A stretch of DNA of 64,000 nucleotides, taken from positions 1 through 64,000 of the forward strand of contig JAYWVB010000024.1 in NCBI GenBank assembly GCA_039881045.1, written 5' to 3'. Position 1 is the stretch's first letter, and each line of letters begins with the position of its first letter. This document shows positions 10,768 to 22,512 of the stretch, one piece after another. Position numbers and translations under genes: made by a program. A model generated the notes under the pieces. That model was not told the origin of the DNA and ran no database searches. It worked only from the letters and a program-made list of their open reading frames with translations. The DNA is from Chaetomium olivaceum. Its lineage: Eukaryota; Ascomycota; Sordariomycetes; Sordariales; Chaetomiaceae.

Positions 10768-13700
10768 GACGTTTCGGGTCATCCAATTGAACGTCAGAAA
10801 GCAAGGGGAGGTGCATGACAGCCTGATGAACGACGTGGCAATTCAGGGTGCTGCCGTTATCGCCATTCAGGAACCCCGGGCGCGGAGGATCCAAGGACGG
10901 CTCCTGACAACCCCTATGCATCATCACAAATGGACTAAGATGGTTCCGAGCACGTGGAAGGAAGGTAGATGGGCTATCCGGAGCATGCTCTGGGTGAACA
11001 AAACGGTGGAAGCCGAGCAGGTGGCAGTGGACTCGCCGGACATCACGGCAGCGATCATACGGCTCCCGGAACGCGTGGTTCTAGTCGCTTCAGTCTACGT
11101 ACCGTGTGGGGATGCTGAGGCACTACAGACGCTTGCGAGAACCTCAGGAGAGCGGTCGCACAGACGAAACGGGGTGTAGGGACGACAGTCGATGTAGTGG
11201 TTACAGGTGATTTCAACTGCCACGACCAGCTGTGGGGGGGAGACGACGTCTCGCCCGTGAGACAAGGGGAAGCTGACCCCATCATCGACCTCATGAACGA
11301 GCTGGCTCTGAGCACTCTACTCCCGAGGAGCACGATAACATGGCAAGGAGGTGGATACAGTTCAACTATCGACCTGGTCCTAGCCTCGGAGGAACTGAGA
11401 GAAGCCGTGATTAAGTGCGGTGTGCATGGAACGGAACACGGTTCAGATCACCGGACGATCGAAACAGTTTTCAATATCGAGGTACCTGTGCCGGCACACC
11501 ACGAGCGACTGCTTCTCAAGAACGCGCCATGGAAGCAGATCAGAGCCAAGATTGCAGATACACTAAGGGACACCCCGGCGAACGGGACGGTTCAGCAAAG
11601 AACGGACCGCCTGATGTCCGCCGTCTCGGGTGCGGTCCACTCCCTAACCCCTAAAGCCCGGCCGTCGCCATACGCTAAGCGATGGTGGACTACGGACCTG
11701 ACGCAGCTACGTCACATCTACACGCACTGGAGGAACCGCGCTCGCTCGGACGCCGGGCAGGCTGGACTACAGCCGAGATTGAGGAATTGGCGAAGGGTGC
11801 AGCAAAACAGTATCACGATGCCATCCGGCAACAGAAGAAGAAACACTGGGCTGAATTCCTTGCGGACAACGACAATATTTGGAAGGCTGCAAAGTATCTA
11901 CAATCCGGAGATGACAGTACGTTTGGAAGAATCCCGCAACTTGTTAGAGCGGATGGGACATGTACGGCCGACCATACGGAACAGGCCGAAGAGCTCCTAA
12001 CAAGGTTCTTCCCGGCCTTGCCTGACACGATCGACGATGAAGGTCACAGACCACAGAGGGCACCCATTACGATGCCTATCCTCACGATGGAGGAAGTCGA
12101 ACGACAGCTGTTCGCAACGAAGTCCTGGAAGGCACCAGGAGAGGATGCTCTGCCGGCAGTGGTGTGGAAGGAAGTCTGGCAGGTGGTCAAGCACCACGTA
12201 CTGGCGCTCTTCCGTACTTCGCTAGAGTGGGGCCCTTCCTAGTCAGTGGCGTCATGCTAAGATCATCCCGCTCAAGAAACCGGGTAAAGAGGACTATACC
12301 ATCGCGAAGGCGTGGAGACCAATCTCCTCTTAGCAACGCTGGGCAAAGTGCTGGAGTCGGTGATCGCGGAACGGCTGTCCCACGCCGTGGAGACCTACGG
12401 CCTACTGCCCACCAGCCACTTCGGCGGGCGGAAGCAACGGTCAGCAGAGCAGGCGCTAGTATTTCTACAGGAGCAAATCTACACGGCCTGGAGAGGACGG
12501 AAGATTGTCAGCCTCATTAGCTTTGATGTCAAGGGAGCCTACAACGGAGTCTGCAAGGAACGGCTGGTGCAGAGGATGAGGGCGCGCGGTATTCCGGAGG
12601 AGCTGTGCCGATGGACAGAAGCTTTCTGTTCTGATCGTACGGCCTCTATCCAGGTCAACGGGCATGCTGCGGAACGACGGGACCTCCCACAGGCTGGCCT
12701 GCCCCAAGGCTCGCCCCTCTCCCCTATATTGTTCCTCTTTTTCAACGCGGATCTGGTCCAGCGGAAGATCGATAGCAACGGTGGTGCGATAGCTTTTATC
12801 GACGACTTTACCGCCTGGGTCGCAGGTCCGACGGCACAGAGCACACGCCAGGGGATTGAAGCAATCATCGATCAAGCACTAGACTGGGAAAAGAGGAGCG
12901 GAGCGACATTTGAAGCAGACAAAACAGCCGTCATCCACTTTACCCGCAAAGCGTACAAAGCTAACTCGGAGCCCTTTACCATCAAGGGCCAGGAGGTTCG
13001 GCCGAAAGATCACGTCAAAATCCTAGGAGTGGTCATGGATGCCAAGCTCAGGTATAAGGAGCATATCGCAAGGGCGGCCTCCAAAGGGCTCAGCGCGGCA
13101 TTGGAGTTGAAACGGCGCGTCTGTCTCCGCGTACGGCGCGGCAGCTATCACGGCTATGGTCGCGCCAGTGGTGGACTACGCCTCCAACGTCTGGATGCAC
13201 CAATGCAATTGGAAGACGTTGCCGGCCTTAGACAGGGTGCAGAGGGTTGCGGCGCAGGGGATCATAGGAACGTTCAGCACAGTAGCAACACGCGTGGCAG
13301 AAGCGGAAGCTCACATCCCCACGGCTCAAGATCGATTGTGGAAGAGGGCGATCAAGATGTGGACGGATATCCATACCCTGCCAGAGACGAATCCACTCCG
13401 CAACACCACCTCCCGGATGCGCAAGTTCCGGGCATCCTACCGCTCGCCATTATTTTGCGTAGCGGATCTCCTGAAAGATATGCCATTGGACGGCCTCGAA
13501 ACCATCGCTCCGGTGGTATTGGCGCCATGGGAAGGGCGAGTCCGCACTACGCTTAACGGAACAGGCATCATACAGAAGGAAGCAGAGTGGGCGGTCCAGA
13601 TCGCCGTAAGCAGCTCCGCACGAAACAACATGGTAGGGTTCGGAGGAGTCGTCCGTCTCCCGCTACCGATGCGAGACAGCTTAAGAAACGAAGCATTCAG

Positions 13701-14523
13701 TGTGACGCTGGGCTCCAGGTCGGAGCAGAACCCGTTCTCAAGCGAGCTCGCGGCTATTGGGCACGCGTTGAAATTGATTCGAAATATCAGATACCGCAAG
13801 ATCATCCTTGCCACGAGCAACAAGGCAGCCGTGATGACCTTGGAGCGGCCACACCAGCAATCAGGGCAACAATATCTCTGTCAGGCGTATGATGCGATAA
13901 GTGCCTTGCGCAGGGCCGGAAACACGATCTCGGTCGTCTGGATCCAAAGGGGTACCAAAAATGAGCTCCTGAACATAGCCAAAGCGAAAGCAAAGGAGGC
14001 AACGCGGCGACAAGCCACGCCACAGACCCAGGATCCTGCCATGCGGTCAACGGCCCTTCGGATAGCCTGGGCAAAGCGGACACCACCTACACGCTGCCAG
14101 ACAAAGTGGGGAGACATTCCAAGAGAGTCGATATAGCGTTACCAGGGAAGCACACCCGACTATTATACGACACCTGTCTCGAAGCGAGGCCGGCGTACTT
14201 GCTCAGCTTAGAACAGGCATGGCCAAACTCAACACGTACCTACATCGTATCAAAGCAGCACCTTCAGATCAATGCGCGTGTGGACAAGCAAGAGAGACAG
14301 TGGAGCACTTCCTCTTCCATGCAAGCAATGGGATCAACACCGTACGGAAATGCTGCAATGTACGGATGTCCACAGGGGCAACCTCTCCTTCTACCTGGGA
14401 GGAAAATTGCCCTCGGATGACAAGCACTGGTCCCCCAACATGCAGGCGGTGAGGGCGGTGATACGCTTCGCCATTGCCACAGGTCGTCTGGGGACAGAAC
14501 AACCGCAGAATGAAGTAGACTAA
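10760..14523 (+). pseudogene. LINE ORF2: endonuclease, reverse transcriptase and RNase H-like region (several frameshifts)
   Basis: The ATG at 10760 overlaps the ORF1 stop by eight bases (ATGAGTAG), so the second frame may be reached by reinitiation. The endonuclease spans about 10772-11470, with IQLNVRK, AIQEPRA, VTGDFNCHD and the terminal GSDHRTIE motif. A one-base loss near 11125 separates its halves. The reverse transcriptase spans about 12100-13110, with KAPGEDALP, WRPISLLATLGK, SFDVKGAYN, GLPQGSPLSPILF and the catalytic FIDDF box. The RNase H-like part is about 13590-13990, followed by a CACGQARETVEHFLFH knuckle near 14274. Frame changes lie near 11125, 11760, 12240-12310, 13110-13160 and 14115-14220. 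Confidence 0.8.
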
Positions 14524-14776
14524 CCCCGACATCCTTAACCCCGACTAACGACTCCCCCCCCCCCCCTTCATCTCGTGCTATACCGAGTAAGCGCGCTTCA
14601 ACCGCTGAAGATAGTACGTTGAACACTTGGAGATCGGCCTTCAAGCTAGCTTACTATTTATACTACTAACCCACGAGCACCCGCAGCAGAAAGGACAAAA
14701 TTGTAAGGAGATAAGTGAGAAAAAAGGAGGTTGTACGGGCTTGAGGAGATTAGGATCCATTGTTGGATATGTACTA

Positions 14777-14820
14777 GACGACTGGACCCCACAACCGGAC
14801 ACACCCACAATCGGACACTT
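14777..14820 (+). repeat. Left terminal inverted repeat of the Fot1-like element
   Basis: 44 bases pairing with the reverse complement of 16583-16627, with one missing base and two substitutions. Confidence 0.88.
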
Positions 14821-14898
14821 GGCGCCACCATCACCACCAGGCTCAACAGCGTCTACCTCATCCATTTCTTAAGCAATATGCATACAAACTTGATGATT

Positions 14899-16509
14899 CT
14901 ATTCCTCTTCTACCTGGCGAATAGTCTCTAAGCCACGTACAATTATTTCTTCGGCTTCCTTGACTACTTGACTGTCCTGTTGTGTCTTCTTCTTTTTCTT
15001 CTTAGGAGACTTCATCGAATCCTCCTTCGCCTGGATAATATCCTCTATCCTTGTAAATTTATCATTGGCATTCTCTTTGACCCTCTTACGGCCTGTGGCT
15101 CGTGGGACTCTAATTCCTTCGTCAAGTGGTCGACCTGGGCCTTCAAAGATACCATCTCGGCATTCTTAGCATCCAAAGCCTTGCCTGCCTTGGCCAACAG
15201 AGTCCTTGTCAGCCGTCCACTAGCTTCCATACCCTCACTTACACCCTGCTGGTGCGTACGGATGTCCTGGCTCTTTTGAGGTGTCCAGAACTCAGTCCTA
15301 GGCTCAGGGGGTGGTGTTTTCGGCCGTACAGGGAGGGCCTGGCTTTCCAGGACTGCCTCGGGGTCATCCAGCACTTTGGATGGGTCTAGGGGCCAAATAC
15401 CGGTGTTTCTGAACCCAGAGATAATATTCCTAGCTGACATTCCAAGCTTGGATGTATCTCTATAGTAATAGAGGAACCGTCGCTTGTTTACAGCAGCTGA
15501 TGCCGTGAAGCTTGCGAGCGCCTTGGTAGCTTGCCGGAAATAGCTTTTCAGTGCTGAGAAAACACTGCGGTCGAGAGGCTGGGTCTTGTGGGAGGTATGA
15601 GCAGGTAGATAGACCAGCTGAACCTTATTTAGCCAAGCTGTGGCCATGAAGTCACCGGTTGTGTGGCTAGAATGTTCGTCGAGGATGAGTAACCTCCACT
15701 CGTCACCTTGAGGCTGAGTTTGTGGTAGATACACCTCTTTCAGCCACTTCAAGGCAATCTGGCTATTGCTCCAGTTTGTGATACTGTAGTCAAACTTCCA
15801 GTCCAGGAAGTCTACCTCTAGCTCGGCTTTGGGAGGGAACCATTGTCCCTGAAGGGAGGCACCGGTAAAGACTATAGTTGGCGAGAGTCGGACCCCCTCT
15901 GCAGTGCCACACTCAATGACAGTAACCCACGTCGTTGTGTCAGAGCTAGTTGTATAGCTCTACGTGTGAGGGAACTGCCAATGACCGTGCCAGCCGTGGT
16001 TTCCATCTCCTGCATGCCATGCTCGTCGACGTTGGCTATATTCGCGGGTATAATATTCTTGTCGCGGATGTGGAACTCCAGCCTCCTATAGAAAGCTTGG
16101 TAGGCTTCCCGTGTAGAGCCTTTCGTACGAGAGCTTTCCAACAAAGCTGATTTCTTAGTTTTGACAGCATTGTGGCGGCGTAGGAAGCGGTCGATCCATC
16201 TGGCACCCAGGGGCTGACGATCACCTCCTTCAGCTAAGATGGCCTGCGCGAAACCTACGACCTGGCTACGGCTAGGAGCCCTTCCAGACTTTTCTTCATT
16301 GAGGCACCAGTCGACCACATACTCTTCTTGCACAGGGCTGAGCCGTTGATTGTGGGTTTTGGCTTGTCTTTGTGGTTGTGAGCCATGGAGTCGGTCTGAC
16401 AGCGTGGAAGAGGGAACGCTGTATTTCTCAGCCGCAGAACGTATGGAACAAAGACCTGTTGAATATCCGCTATAGCCAATTGAATAAGCTCTTCGCGGAT
16501 AGTAGCCAT
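14899..16509 (-). pseudogene. Fot1/pogo-like transposase with DDD catalytic domain (frameshifted)
   Basis: The ATG at 16509 begins MATIREELIQLAIADIQQ. Helix-turn-helix and CENP-B-type DNA-binding parts follow (SAAEKYSVPSSTLSDRL, then GARWIDRFLRRH). The DDE core shows the three acidic positions as NVDEHGM, LILDEHSSH and QPLDRSVF. The C-terminus is Lys/Glu-rich. The frame changes near 16430, 15910 and 15075; the first two each fit loss of one base. The stop in the last frame is at 14899-14901. Restoring the frames was not attempted beyond locating the breaks. Confidence 0.8.
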
Positions 16510-16582
16510 GTTAAATTTAGCCTAGAATTGGACGAGTTGTGTAAAGTTGAAGTTGGTGATGTCCAAATGTCGGTGTGGAGCT

Positions 16583-16627
16583 AAGTGTCCGGTTGTGGGG
16601 TGCGTCCGGTTGTGGGGTCCAGTCGTC
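16583..16627 (-). repeat. Right terminal inverted repeat of the Fot1-like element
   Basis: 45 bases matching the left repeat in inverted orientation; TA follows at 16628-16629. Confidence 0.88.
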
Positions 16628-16694
16628 TAGACGGCATATTATTATACCTAACTACCGACTTGAGCATAAACACATCCCAACTCTTCCTCTCTAT

Positions 16695-18783
16695 CTAGTC
16701 CTCCCCAGTAGCAGCATCCTCCAAGATAGCCTCAGCCGCCTTATAACTCGCCATGAACTGGCCAACAATAGGAAACGGACTCGGCACTCTGGGTAGCGCA
16801 CTCCCATCTACCACTCTCAGGTTCCTCACCCCCCGAACCCGAAACCTGGCATCTAGAACCGCAAACGGATCATCATCGGCACCAATAGCCGCCGACGACG
16901 AGGCATGATGCGAGTAGACCTGCCGTCTTATAAACTCCTTGGTAGCTTCCTCGGTGCAGTTCGTCCCAATCTCGCCAACGCAAGGCTGGAATTCTGTAAA
17001 CGGCCCAACGGGAGTTCCCACCCCCCTCAGAACCTCCCTTCCAAACTCAACGCCCTCATACAAAGCCTGCAGATCCACGTCGGCATTCTCAGCCCAGAAG
17101 TCAAAGAATATCTCGGGCACGTCCCTCGGATCAGCCGATCGCAGTTTCACCGTCCCGCCACGGTGGTTGCGTCCCTGCGTATGCACCATGGCAAAGGTAA
17201 ACGTGCTGGGCGGGTCTCCCTGCGGGCGAGAATAGCCCGGGAAGAACCCGCGGAACACGTCCGGCGGGTTCCACAACACCAGGTCTCTTTCGCCGTCCCG
17301 GGAGACGGAACTCCGGAGATGGGTGGCATGCGACGGGCCGGGGATGGCGTACGGCCCCCGGCCCTGCCGCCATAGGTCGATGCATGGATCGTCGCCCACG
17401 CCAAGGGTGCATTGGACCGGCGCCGGGGATGCCGGCCCCAGGTCGACCGAGGCGGTGGCGGCGAGGCTGATCTCGTAGTCATCCTGCAGGCGGGTGCCGA
17501 CGCCGGGGAGGTTCACGAGGACTGGGATACCGAAGGAGTCGAGTTCTTCGCGGGGCCCGATGCCGCTTAGTTTGAGGAGCTGCGGGGTGTTGAAGACGCC
17601 TGCGGATAGGATCACTTCGCGGCGGGCGAAGACTTTGTGCGTTGTCGGGTTTGTGGTGGCCTTTCCTGCCGAGGAGCGAGGGTCGGCGCGGTAGAGGGAC
17701 TTGCCGCGGAGGTATTCGACGCCTATTGCCCGGGGCTGGCTTCCAGAGTTGGCTTCTCCTCTGGTCCGGTTGTTGTCGTGCGAGAATAGAACACGGGTAA
17801 CCAGGGACTCGAGTTGGATCGTGAGCGGATTCACTGGAGATCCGTCCCTCTTACGCTCCGCAAGTGTGGCCTCTAAAAGGTTGTTGGCATTGGTCCGGTG
17901 ACCCAAGGGTGTGTGGTGGAAGGGGAGGTTGAAGAGGCCTTGTTGCTGGTCTCGGCCTGGGCTCGCCGAGTTGGCGTCTGTTCGCATTCGTTCGAAGAGA
18001 TGCGCCTGGTCGCTGCCATGTCCCAGAGTGGCGGCCAACTGGCTGAGGATGGATAACTCGGCGGTTCGGTTTGCCCAGATCATTTCGGGGTCGGGAGTCG
18101 AGGTGGCGAGCCAACCGTTAAACCCGTGACCCGGTGTTCCCGGAGGGAGGTAGGTGTTGTTTTCCAAGCGGACGAAATACTGACGCATGTTTTCGTGTCT
18201 GTATTCCATTAAGAAACTGGTCGTTATGACTTGTGTTGAGTGATGTATGCACTTACCCCCAGGAAGCATCACTGGTGATGTTGGCGATGTGGTCCCAAAA
18301 ACTATCCTGAGGAACGATCGCGGCACCAGCATTATGAGCAGAGCAACCGCCCAGCGTTCCTGACCGTGGGTAGTATATACCCAGCGGTCTGGCACCCTCA
18401 GGGGGGCTTTGGCCGACATAGTGGTTCCCGTCTTCGGTTTCCCAAGTCAAGTAGCGGTTGCTATTCTGAACCTCGTCATCTGCGTGGTATCGCACGAAGA
18501 AATCCCAACGCAGCTTCTCGTCTTCGGCCGCAACATCGGCGAGAGCGGGTGCAACGCTAGTGTTGAGATTGCGTCGCTGGTCGTCACCGGCATCCAGGAG
18601 AAGAACCGAATAACCGTTTCTGGAGAGTTGGGAGGCAACAGGAGCGCCGCCAGGGCCCGACCCGACGACGATGTAATCGTAGGTGTTGATCGTGTCGAAG
18701 GGCTGGGATCCCGCGAGGGTAGGACTGGCCAAGGTGCACGAGGCAATCCCCAGGGGCCAGAGGGCAATGAGATTCGCTCGCAT
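16695..18783 (-). CDS. Secreted GMC (glucose-methanol-choline) family FAD oxidoreductase
   Basis: GMC enzymes oxidise alcohols or sugars using FAD; secreted fungal members include aryl-alcohol oxidases and glucose oxidases. Exon 1 is 18783-18257 and exon 2 is 18198-16695. The intron runs GTAAGTG to ACAG, joining DASWG to HENMRQYF, for 676 residues. The start at 18783 gives a good signal peptide (MRANLIALWPLGIASCTLA); an upstream in-frame ATG at 18939 would bury it. The FAD-binding YDYIVVGSGPGGAPVASQL lies at about residues 30-50 and the GMC signature GTLGGCSAHN near 155. The C-terminal active-site region shows HHASSSAAIG and DGSALPRVPSPFPIVGQF. The second catalytic His/Asn usually found after the C-terminal Pro is not obvious. 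The substrate cannot be inferred. A Fot1-like element sits just beyond the stop codon. Confidence 0.85.
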
Positions 18784-19033
18784 GATGACTCGGGAATCCT
18801 TACCGGTATTGGTGGCGTCGGTGGGCCCGGTAAGGGAAGTCTTAGTCTCTGATCTGACAGTAGAAAGCCTTTGCGAGATCCATTTTATACGTCTATGGCA
18901 TCTCTGTATCACGCGATGATCACTACTAGTTCTGAACATTACGTTGGGCTAGCTAAGACTGTTTGATATCCTCAGCCACTTTCCTCCACGTAATACTCGG
19001 CTCGTCAGCAACACTTGTGCAGTTCTGTTCCCT

Positions 19034-19130
19034 GTCTTTCAAAATCCGCCGCGTCCAGTTTCGTCGCTAGGGGGCAGAATCCGATGCCTTGACTGGACGC
19101 GGACATAATTGTGTCCTAAACTCCGAACTC
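19034..19130 (+). repeat. Diverged repeat, copy A, containing a perfect 11-bp hairpin
   Basis: This 97-base unit recurs at 19206-19300. It contains CCGCGTCCAGT (19049-19059) and its exact reverse complement at 19092-19102. No coding potential is seen. It could be a remnant of a small non-autonomous element. Confidence 0.65.
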
Positions 19131-19205
19131 CTGTAGCAGTCTACTCCTATTTGGAGGAGTAACGGATTTCCATACATTAATCCCACCTGTTGGTTTTCTT
19201 TTCCA

Positions 19206-19300
19206 GTCTTTCGATATCCGCCAAGCCCAGTTTTATCGGTAAAGGGCCGAATTCGATGCTTGGACTGGACGCGGACATAATTGTGCCTTGACTCCGAACT
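19206..19300 (+). repeat. Diverged repeat, copy B
   Basis: The same orientation as copy A, offset by 172 bases. Shared blocks include GTCTTTC, ACTGGACGCGGACATAATTG and CTCCGAACT. Differences are mainly transitions, and the hairpin arm is damaged in this copy. The wider region 18784-20412 shows no gene. Confidence 0.65.
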
Positions 19301-19828
19301 GCACGTAAGAGCCAATTCCGAGAATGACACGCTATAGAGGAGCTGATGTCGCTAATAGGGGTTCCAGATTCACGAAAGTGAGGCCTCCACTTTGCAACTC
19401 TCAGCTCGGATACCCTCTCCTACACCGCGCTATTCCGACAACGCATGTTGCTGAGACCCGACCCTCTACATAGGTACGTTTGTCCGGGGGTTGGTCTAGC
19501 TTCTACACATACTGATGTAAAGATTATACATACTGGACACTGAGACGGCCCGTTAGATAGTGACTATACATCTTACGTGATAGACGCGTCCGACTCGGCT
19601 TTGAAGCGCGATGGTATCCAGCCCCTCGATTTCCAAACACGGCGGATTCTCAGTGTTTATCATAAAATAGAAAGGCCAACTCCACTACTTCTCCTCTTTG
19701 GAAATTTTGCGAACATGATCTTCAATAAGAAGTACGTTAGGAGTAGGAAGAACGATAAGAAGTGAAGGAGGAAGGGGGTTCTCGGGTTTGGGGGAGAGAA
19801 GGCAGGGTAAAACAGTATAAGCAAGCCA

Positions 19829-19853
19829 AGGCCAGCAAGGCCAGCAAGGCCAG
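19829..19853 (+). repeat. Short tandem repeat, 9-bp unit
   Basis: About three copies of AAGGCCAGC in non-coding sequence upstream of the Tom6-like gene. Confidence 0.7.
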
Positions 19854-20412
19854 TACCGAGGCTCGAGGGCGAGGTGCAGTATATTCGCGTTCCTGCCGGA
19901 AACAGGATCCTAGCGTTAAAAATGTACCGCGGATATACGGGGTACGAGCTGAGGGACTCAGGACTCGGTGGGGTGTGAATGAAGTAGAATGGGCGATGCA
20001 GGATTTTGCATTGTTCTCAGTCTCAACGACGAGTATAAAGGCCAATGGAAGCCGCGTGCAACCAGAAGTAATATAAGGTGTTACTTCAAAGCGTTCATGG
20101 TGTGTTTTGCCTGTTTGGTGGCTGCAAAACGTTTCATGATTCAGCTCTGGCTGGTAGCCGATGCTCTCGACAAGTTCGGTTCTTCCATTTCCTTGGAGAC
20201 AGGAAACGAATGTGGATTGAGTTGGAGACTCATTGGGCCTTGTGCCGACCAACTCAGCCCGTGAGGTGGCCCGTGCGTCCAAGGGTCCGTGCATTGTGCA
20301 CCCCTGCTCGCCCAAAAATCAAATCGGCTCTGCATCGCCGCCAAGGTCCGATCCAGCACCAAGTCTTCATCATCGCACCCACCGCACAAGATCACAGATA
20401 CACCTCATCACA

Positions 20413-20687
20413 ATGGCTCCCAAGCGTCTCGGCGGCTCGCGCCGCTCTTACAACCCCATTACCGGCGTCTACAATGCGTTCGTCACCTCCGAGAACGCCC
20501 CCATCGTCCGCAGTGTTGCTGCCTTTGGTGTGAGTTGCTGCCATCCTCATCGTCGCGAAACCCCCGCTAATCGATAAACAGGTCGCCGTCACCTTCCTAG
20601 CCAGCGGGTTTGCCGGGGCCATTCTCTGGTTTGTGGTACTCGCCATTATGTCCGCTTCACATACTGATTGTTTCCAGCCCCGAGTAA
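20413..20687 (+). CDS. TOM6: Tom6-like small subunit of the mitochondrial outer-membrane translocase
   Basis: Tom6 is a roughly 60-residue tail-anchored protein that stabilises the TOM protein-import pore in the mitochondrial outer membrane. Three exons are proposed: 20413-20529, 20582-20628 and 20678-20687. Introns are GTGAGT..ACAG and GTTTGT..CCAG. The 57-residue product is basic at the start (MAPKRLGGSRRSYNP), then TSENAPIVRSVAAFG, and one hydrophobic helix VAVTFLASGFAGAIL ending in CPE. The ENxxxVRS..FG plus helix pattern is what I recognise as Tom6. If the second intron is not removed the frame continues to 20956, but that tail has no family resemblance. The call rests on a short protein, so it is moderate. 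Confidence 0.6.
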
Positions 20688-21359
20688 CCGACGAATATCA
20701 CACGATTACGGAAGCCGAGGAAGCGGAAAATGCGGACGACGTGTACGAGATTTGGAAAAACATTGTACGATACATATTTGATGGATTGGAGGCTCGGATG
20801 TCGGGATGTTTGAGCAACTCATGGGCGGCGTTTGGTGGATGCAATCTCAATGCGCATACACGATACCTCTGTCCTCGATCGGACGTCTCTTTGTGTACCC
20901 TCTCCAACCGGTCCGCAAATCCCTTTCACGGGCGCCTCCCGTCTTTTGAAGGATAAAATGTTGCCTGGGAAATGCAGAAGACGGCAAGAGGCTCCCCCAG
21001 GTTCGCGGGCGCAGAGAGCATCATTTCGTTCAACTAACTACGCAGCCGTCGCTGCAGGACTTCTTGACCCATACGCCCTGCTAAGGCCCAGCGCATTCTC
21101 CGACGGTCTCCTGACTGAAACTGGGTTGGGTACGTCTTTGTTCCTTCATGGGATGGTGGTTGGACAATCAACAAACCGCCCAAGCGATGCGTCCCCCATA
21201 ATTGCTGTTCATCAAGCAGCGGACAACCCCATTGTGTTTGACCCGGGGTCAAACGGTATAAAACCTATGTATCCCACCTTTGGCACGCAAGACCTGTCTG
21301 ATTCCTAACCACCAGCACAACTAATCCCCCAAATTCACCAGCACACCTAACTACACAGC

Positions 21360-22512
21360 ATGATATCCACAAACCTCGCCCGCAGCACCGCCTCCCAGCG
21401 CGGCAGCCGCGTCCCACCCTCCCCAACCATCTCCCTCCCCTCCAATTCCTCAACCTACTCCAGGCCCAACCCCCGACACTCCATCGTCTCCCGCCTGTCC
21501 AGCACCACCGCCCGGCCCCCTCATCAGCACCAGCAACAGCGCAAGCACCCCCAGGAGGCCTACCCGGCGCGGGCGCGCCCCACCCCCACCAGAACCAGAA
21601 GCAGAACCGCCAGCGTCGGAACCCCTACGCCCCCGAGATCCGCAACTCCTCCACCTTCTTCCACCCCCCTCCGCCTCCCCCGCCCGTTCCTCCTCTTCCC
21701 TCCGCGCCAGCAACGGCTCCCGCCTCGGCGGCTACCACGGCGGCTACCACCGCGCCCTCGCCGGCCCACCCCCCATCCCTATCATCTCCACAGCAAACCT
21801 CCCCCCCGGTGCTGTGGGCCCTATCATCGTCGCGGCCAACCCGCCGCCGGGCTGTTATACTACCGCCGGCGGTGGTGGTGGTGGTAATGGTAAGGGTAAT
21901 GGTAATGGTAATGGTAATGAGTCCGATGACACCCCTCCCTCCCCCTCCCACTCCCACCCCCATTCCCACCCCCATTCCCACACGCACACGCACTCGCACT
22001 CGCACTCGCACTCGCACTCCCAACGCACAACGCACTCCTTCCCCCCAAGGAAGCGCGGCAAGCGCCAAGGCCTGCAAATCGAACCGGGCAGCTTGCCGGC
22101 GCGGGCCAAGGTTGGGCTGTGGTTGATGGGCACGACGCCGAAGCGGGTGGCCAGGGCGGCGAGGCAGCAGAAGGAGTGGCGGGCGCGGGAGCGGGAGGCG
22201 AGGTGGATGAGGCGCGAGGCGGGGAGGGTGTTGTTGTTGGAGGAGGAGCAGGAGCGGCGGCAGCAGCAGCAGCAGCGAGGAGAGGGGGGAGGGGAGAGTG
22301 AGGGTGAGGGTGAGGGGGGTGGGAATGAGGAGGTGGAGGGGGGTGAGGGCGGTTGGGGCGGTGGTGAAGGGGTTGGGGAAGGGGAGGGGCAGGGGCAGCA
22401 GCAGAAGCAGCAGCAGGGTGTGAATGGGAGAAGGAGGATGAGTCCTCCGGAGGGAGCGGAGAGGGAGGAGTGGGAGAGGGAGTTTGAGAGGTTGGGGGTG
22501 AGGGATGATTAG
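21360..22512 (+). CDS. Unrecognised low-complexity protein, probably one gene with two homopolymer frameshifts
   Basis: I do not recognise a family. The first part (MISTNLARSTASQRGSRVPP) is in one frame. A second frame reads NRQRRNPYAPEIRNSSTFF around 21610-21660. A third carries NGSRLGGYHGGYHRALAGPP onwards to the stop at 22512. Each change fits loss of one C, in the C-runs at 21516-21520 and about 21664-21681. The C-terminal half has Gly/Asn repeats, a His/Ser repeat (21945-22020), a basic segment RKRGKRQGLQIEP, a charged Arg/Glu helix-like region (about 22120-22260) and Gly/Glu/Gln-rich tails. Parts may be disordered. A minus-strand open frame over the same DNA is treated as a shadow. Confidence 0.45.

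Larger units (their letters stand above)
9440..14650 (+). mobile_element. Decayed, nearly full-length LINE (Tad1-like non-LTR retrotransposon)
   Basis: The element carries the two-ORF layout of fungal Tad-type LINEs: a gag-like ORF1 with zinc knuckles, then ORF2 with an apurinic-type endonuclease, reverse transcriptase and RNase H-like region. Boundaries are approximate. I could not find target-site duplications, and the 3' end lies between the last ORF (14523) and the Fot1-like element at 14777. The 3' region holds repeated TAACCCCGAC units and a run of 13 C (14554-14566). At least five frame changes interrupt it, so it is inactive as written, though some may be sequence errors. Confidence 0.85.
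14777..16627 (-). mobile_element. Fot1/pogo-like DNA transposon with TA target duplication
   Basis: The ends are 45-bp terminal inverted repeats starting GACGACTGGACCCCACAACC. They differ by one indel and two substitutions and are flanked by TA on both sides (14775-14776 and 16628-16629), the target duplication of the Tc1/mariner superfamily. The 1,851-bp size fits Fot1-like elements. Each inverted repeat contains two internal copies of a short CACAACCGGAC-like unit, a candidate transposase-binding repeat. The element ends 67 bases from the stop codon of the GMC oxidoreductase. Confidence 0.9.

Noticed and set aside
9440..14650. Heavy repeat-induced point mutation in the first LINE
   Set aside because: Coding frames stay GC-rich with few C-to-T stop codons; damage is mainly indels.
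20633..20956. Extended C-terminus of the Tom6-like protein without the second intron
   Set aside because: The tail has no resemblance to the family, and good splice sites give a normal-length 57-residue product.
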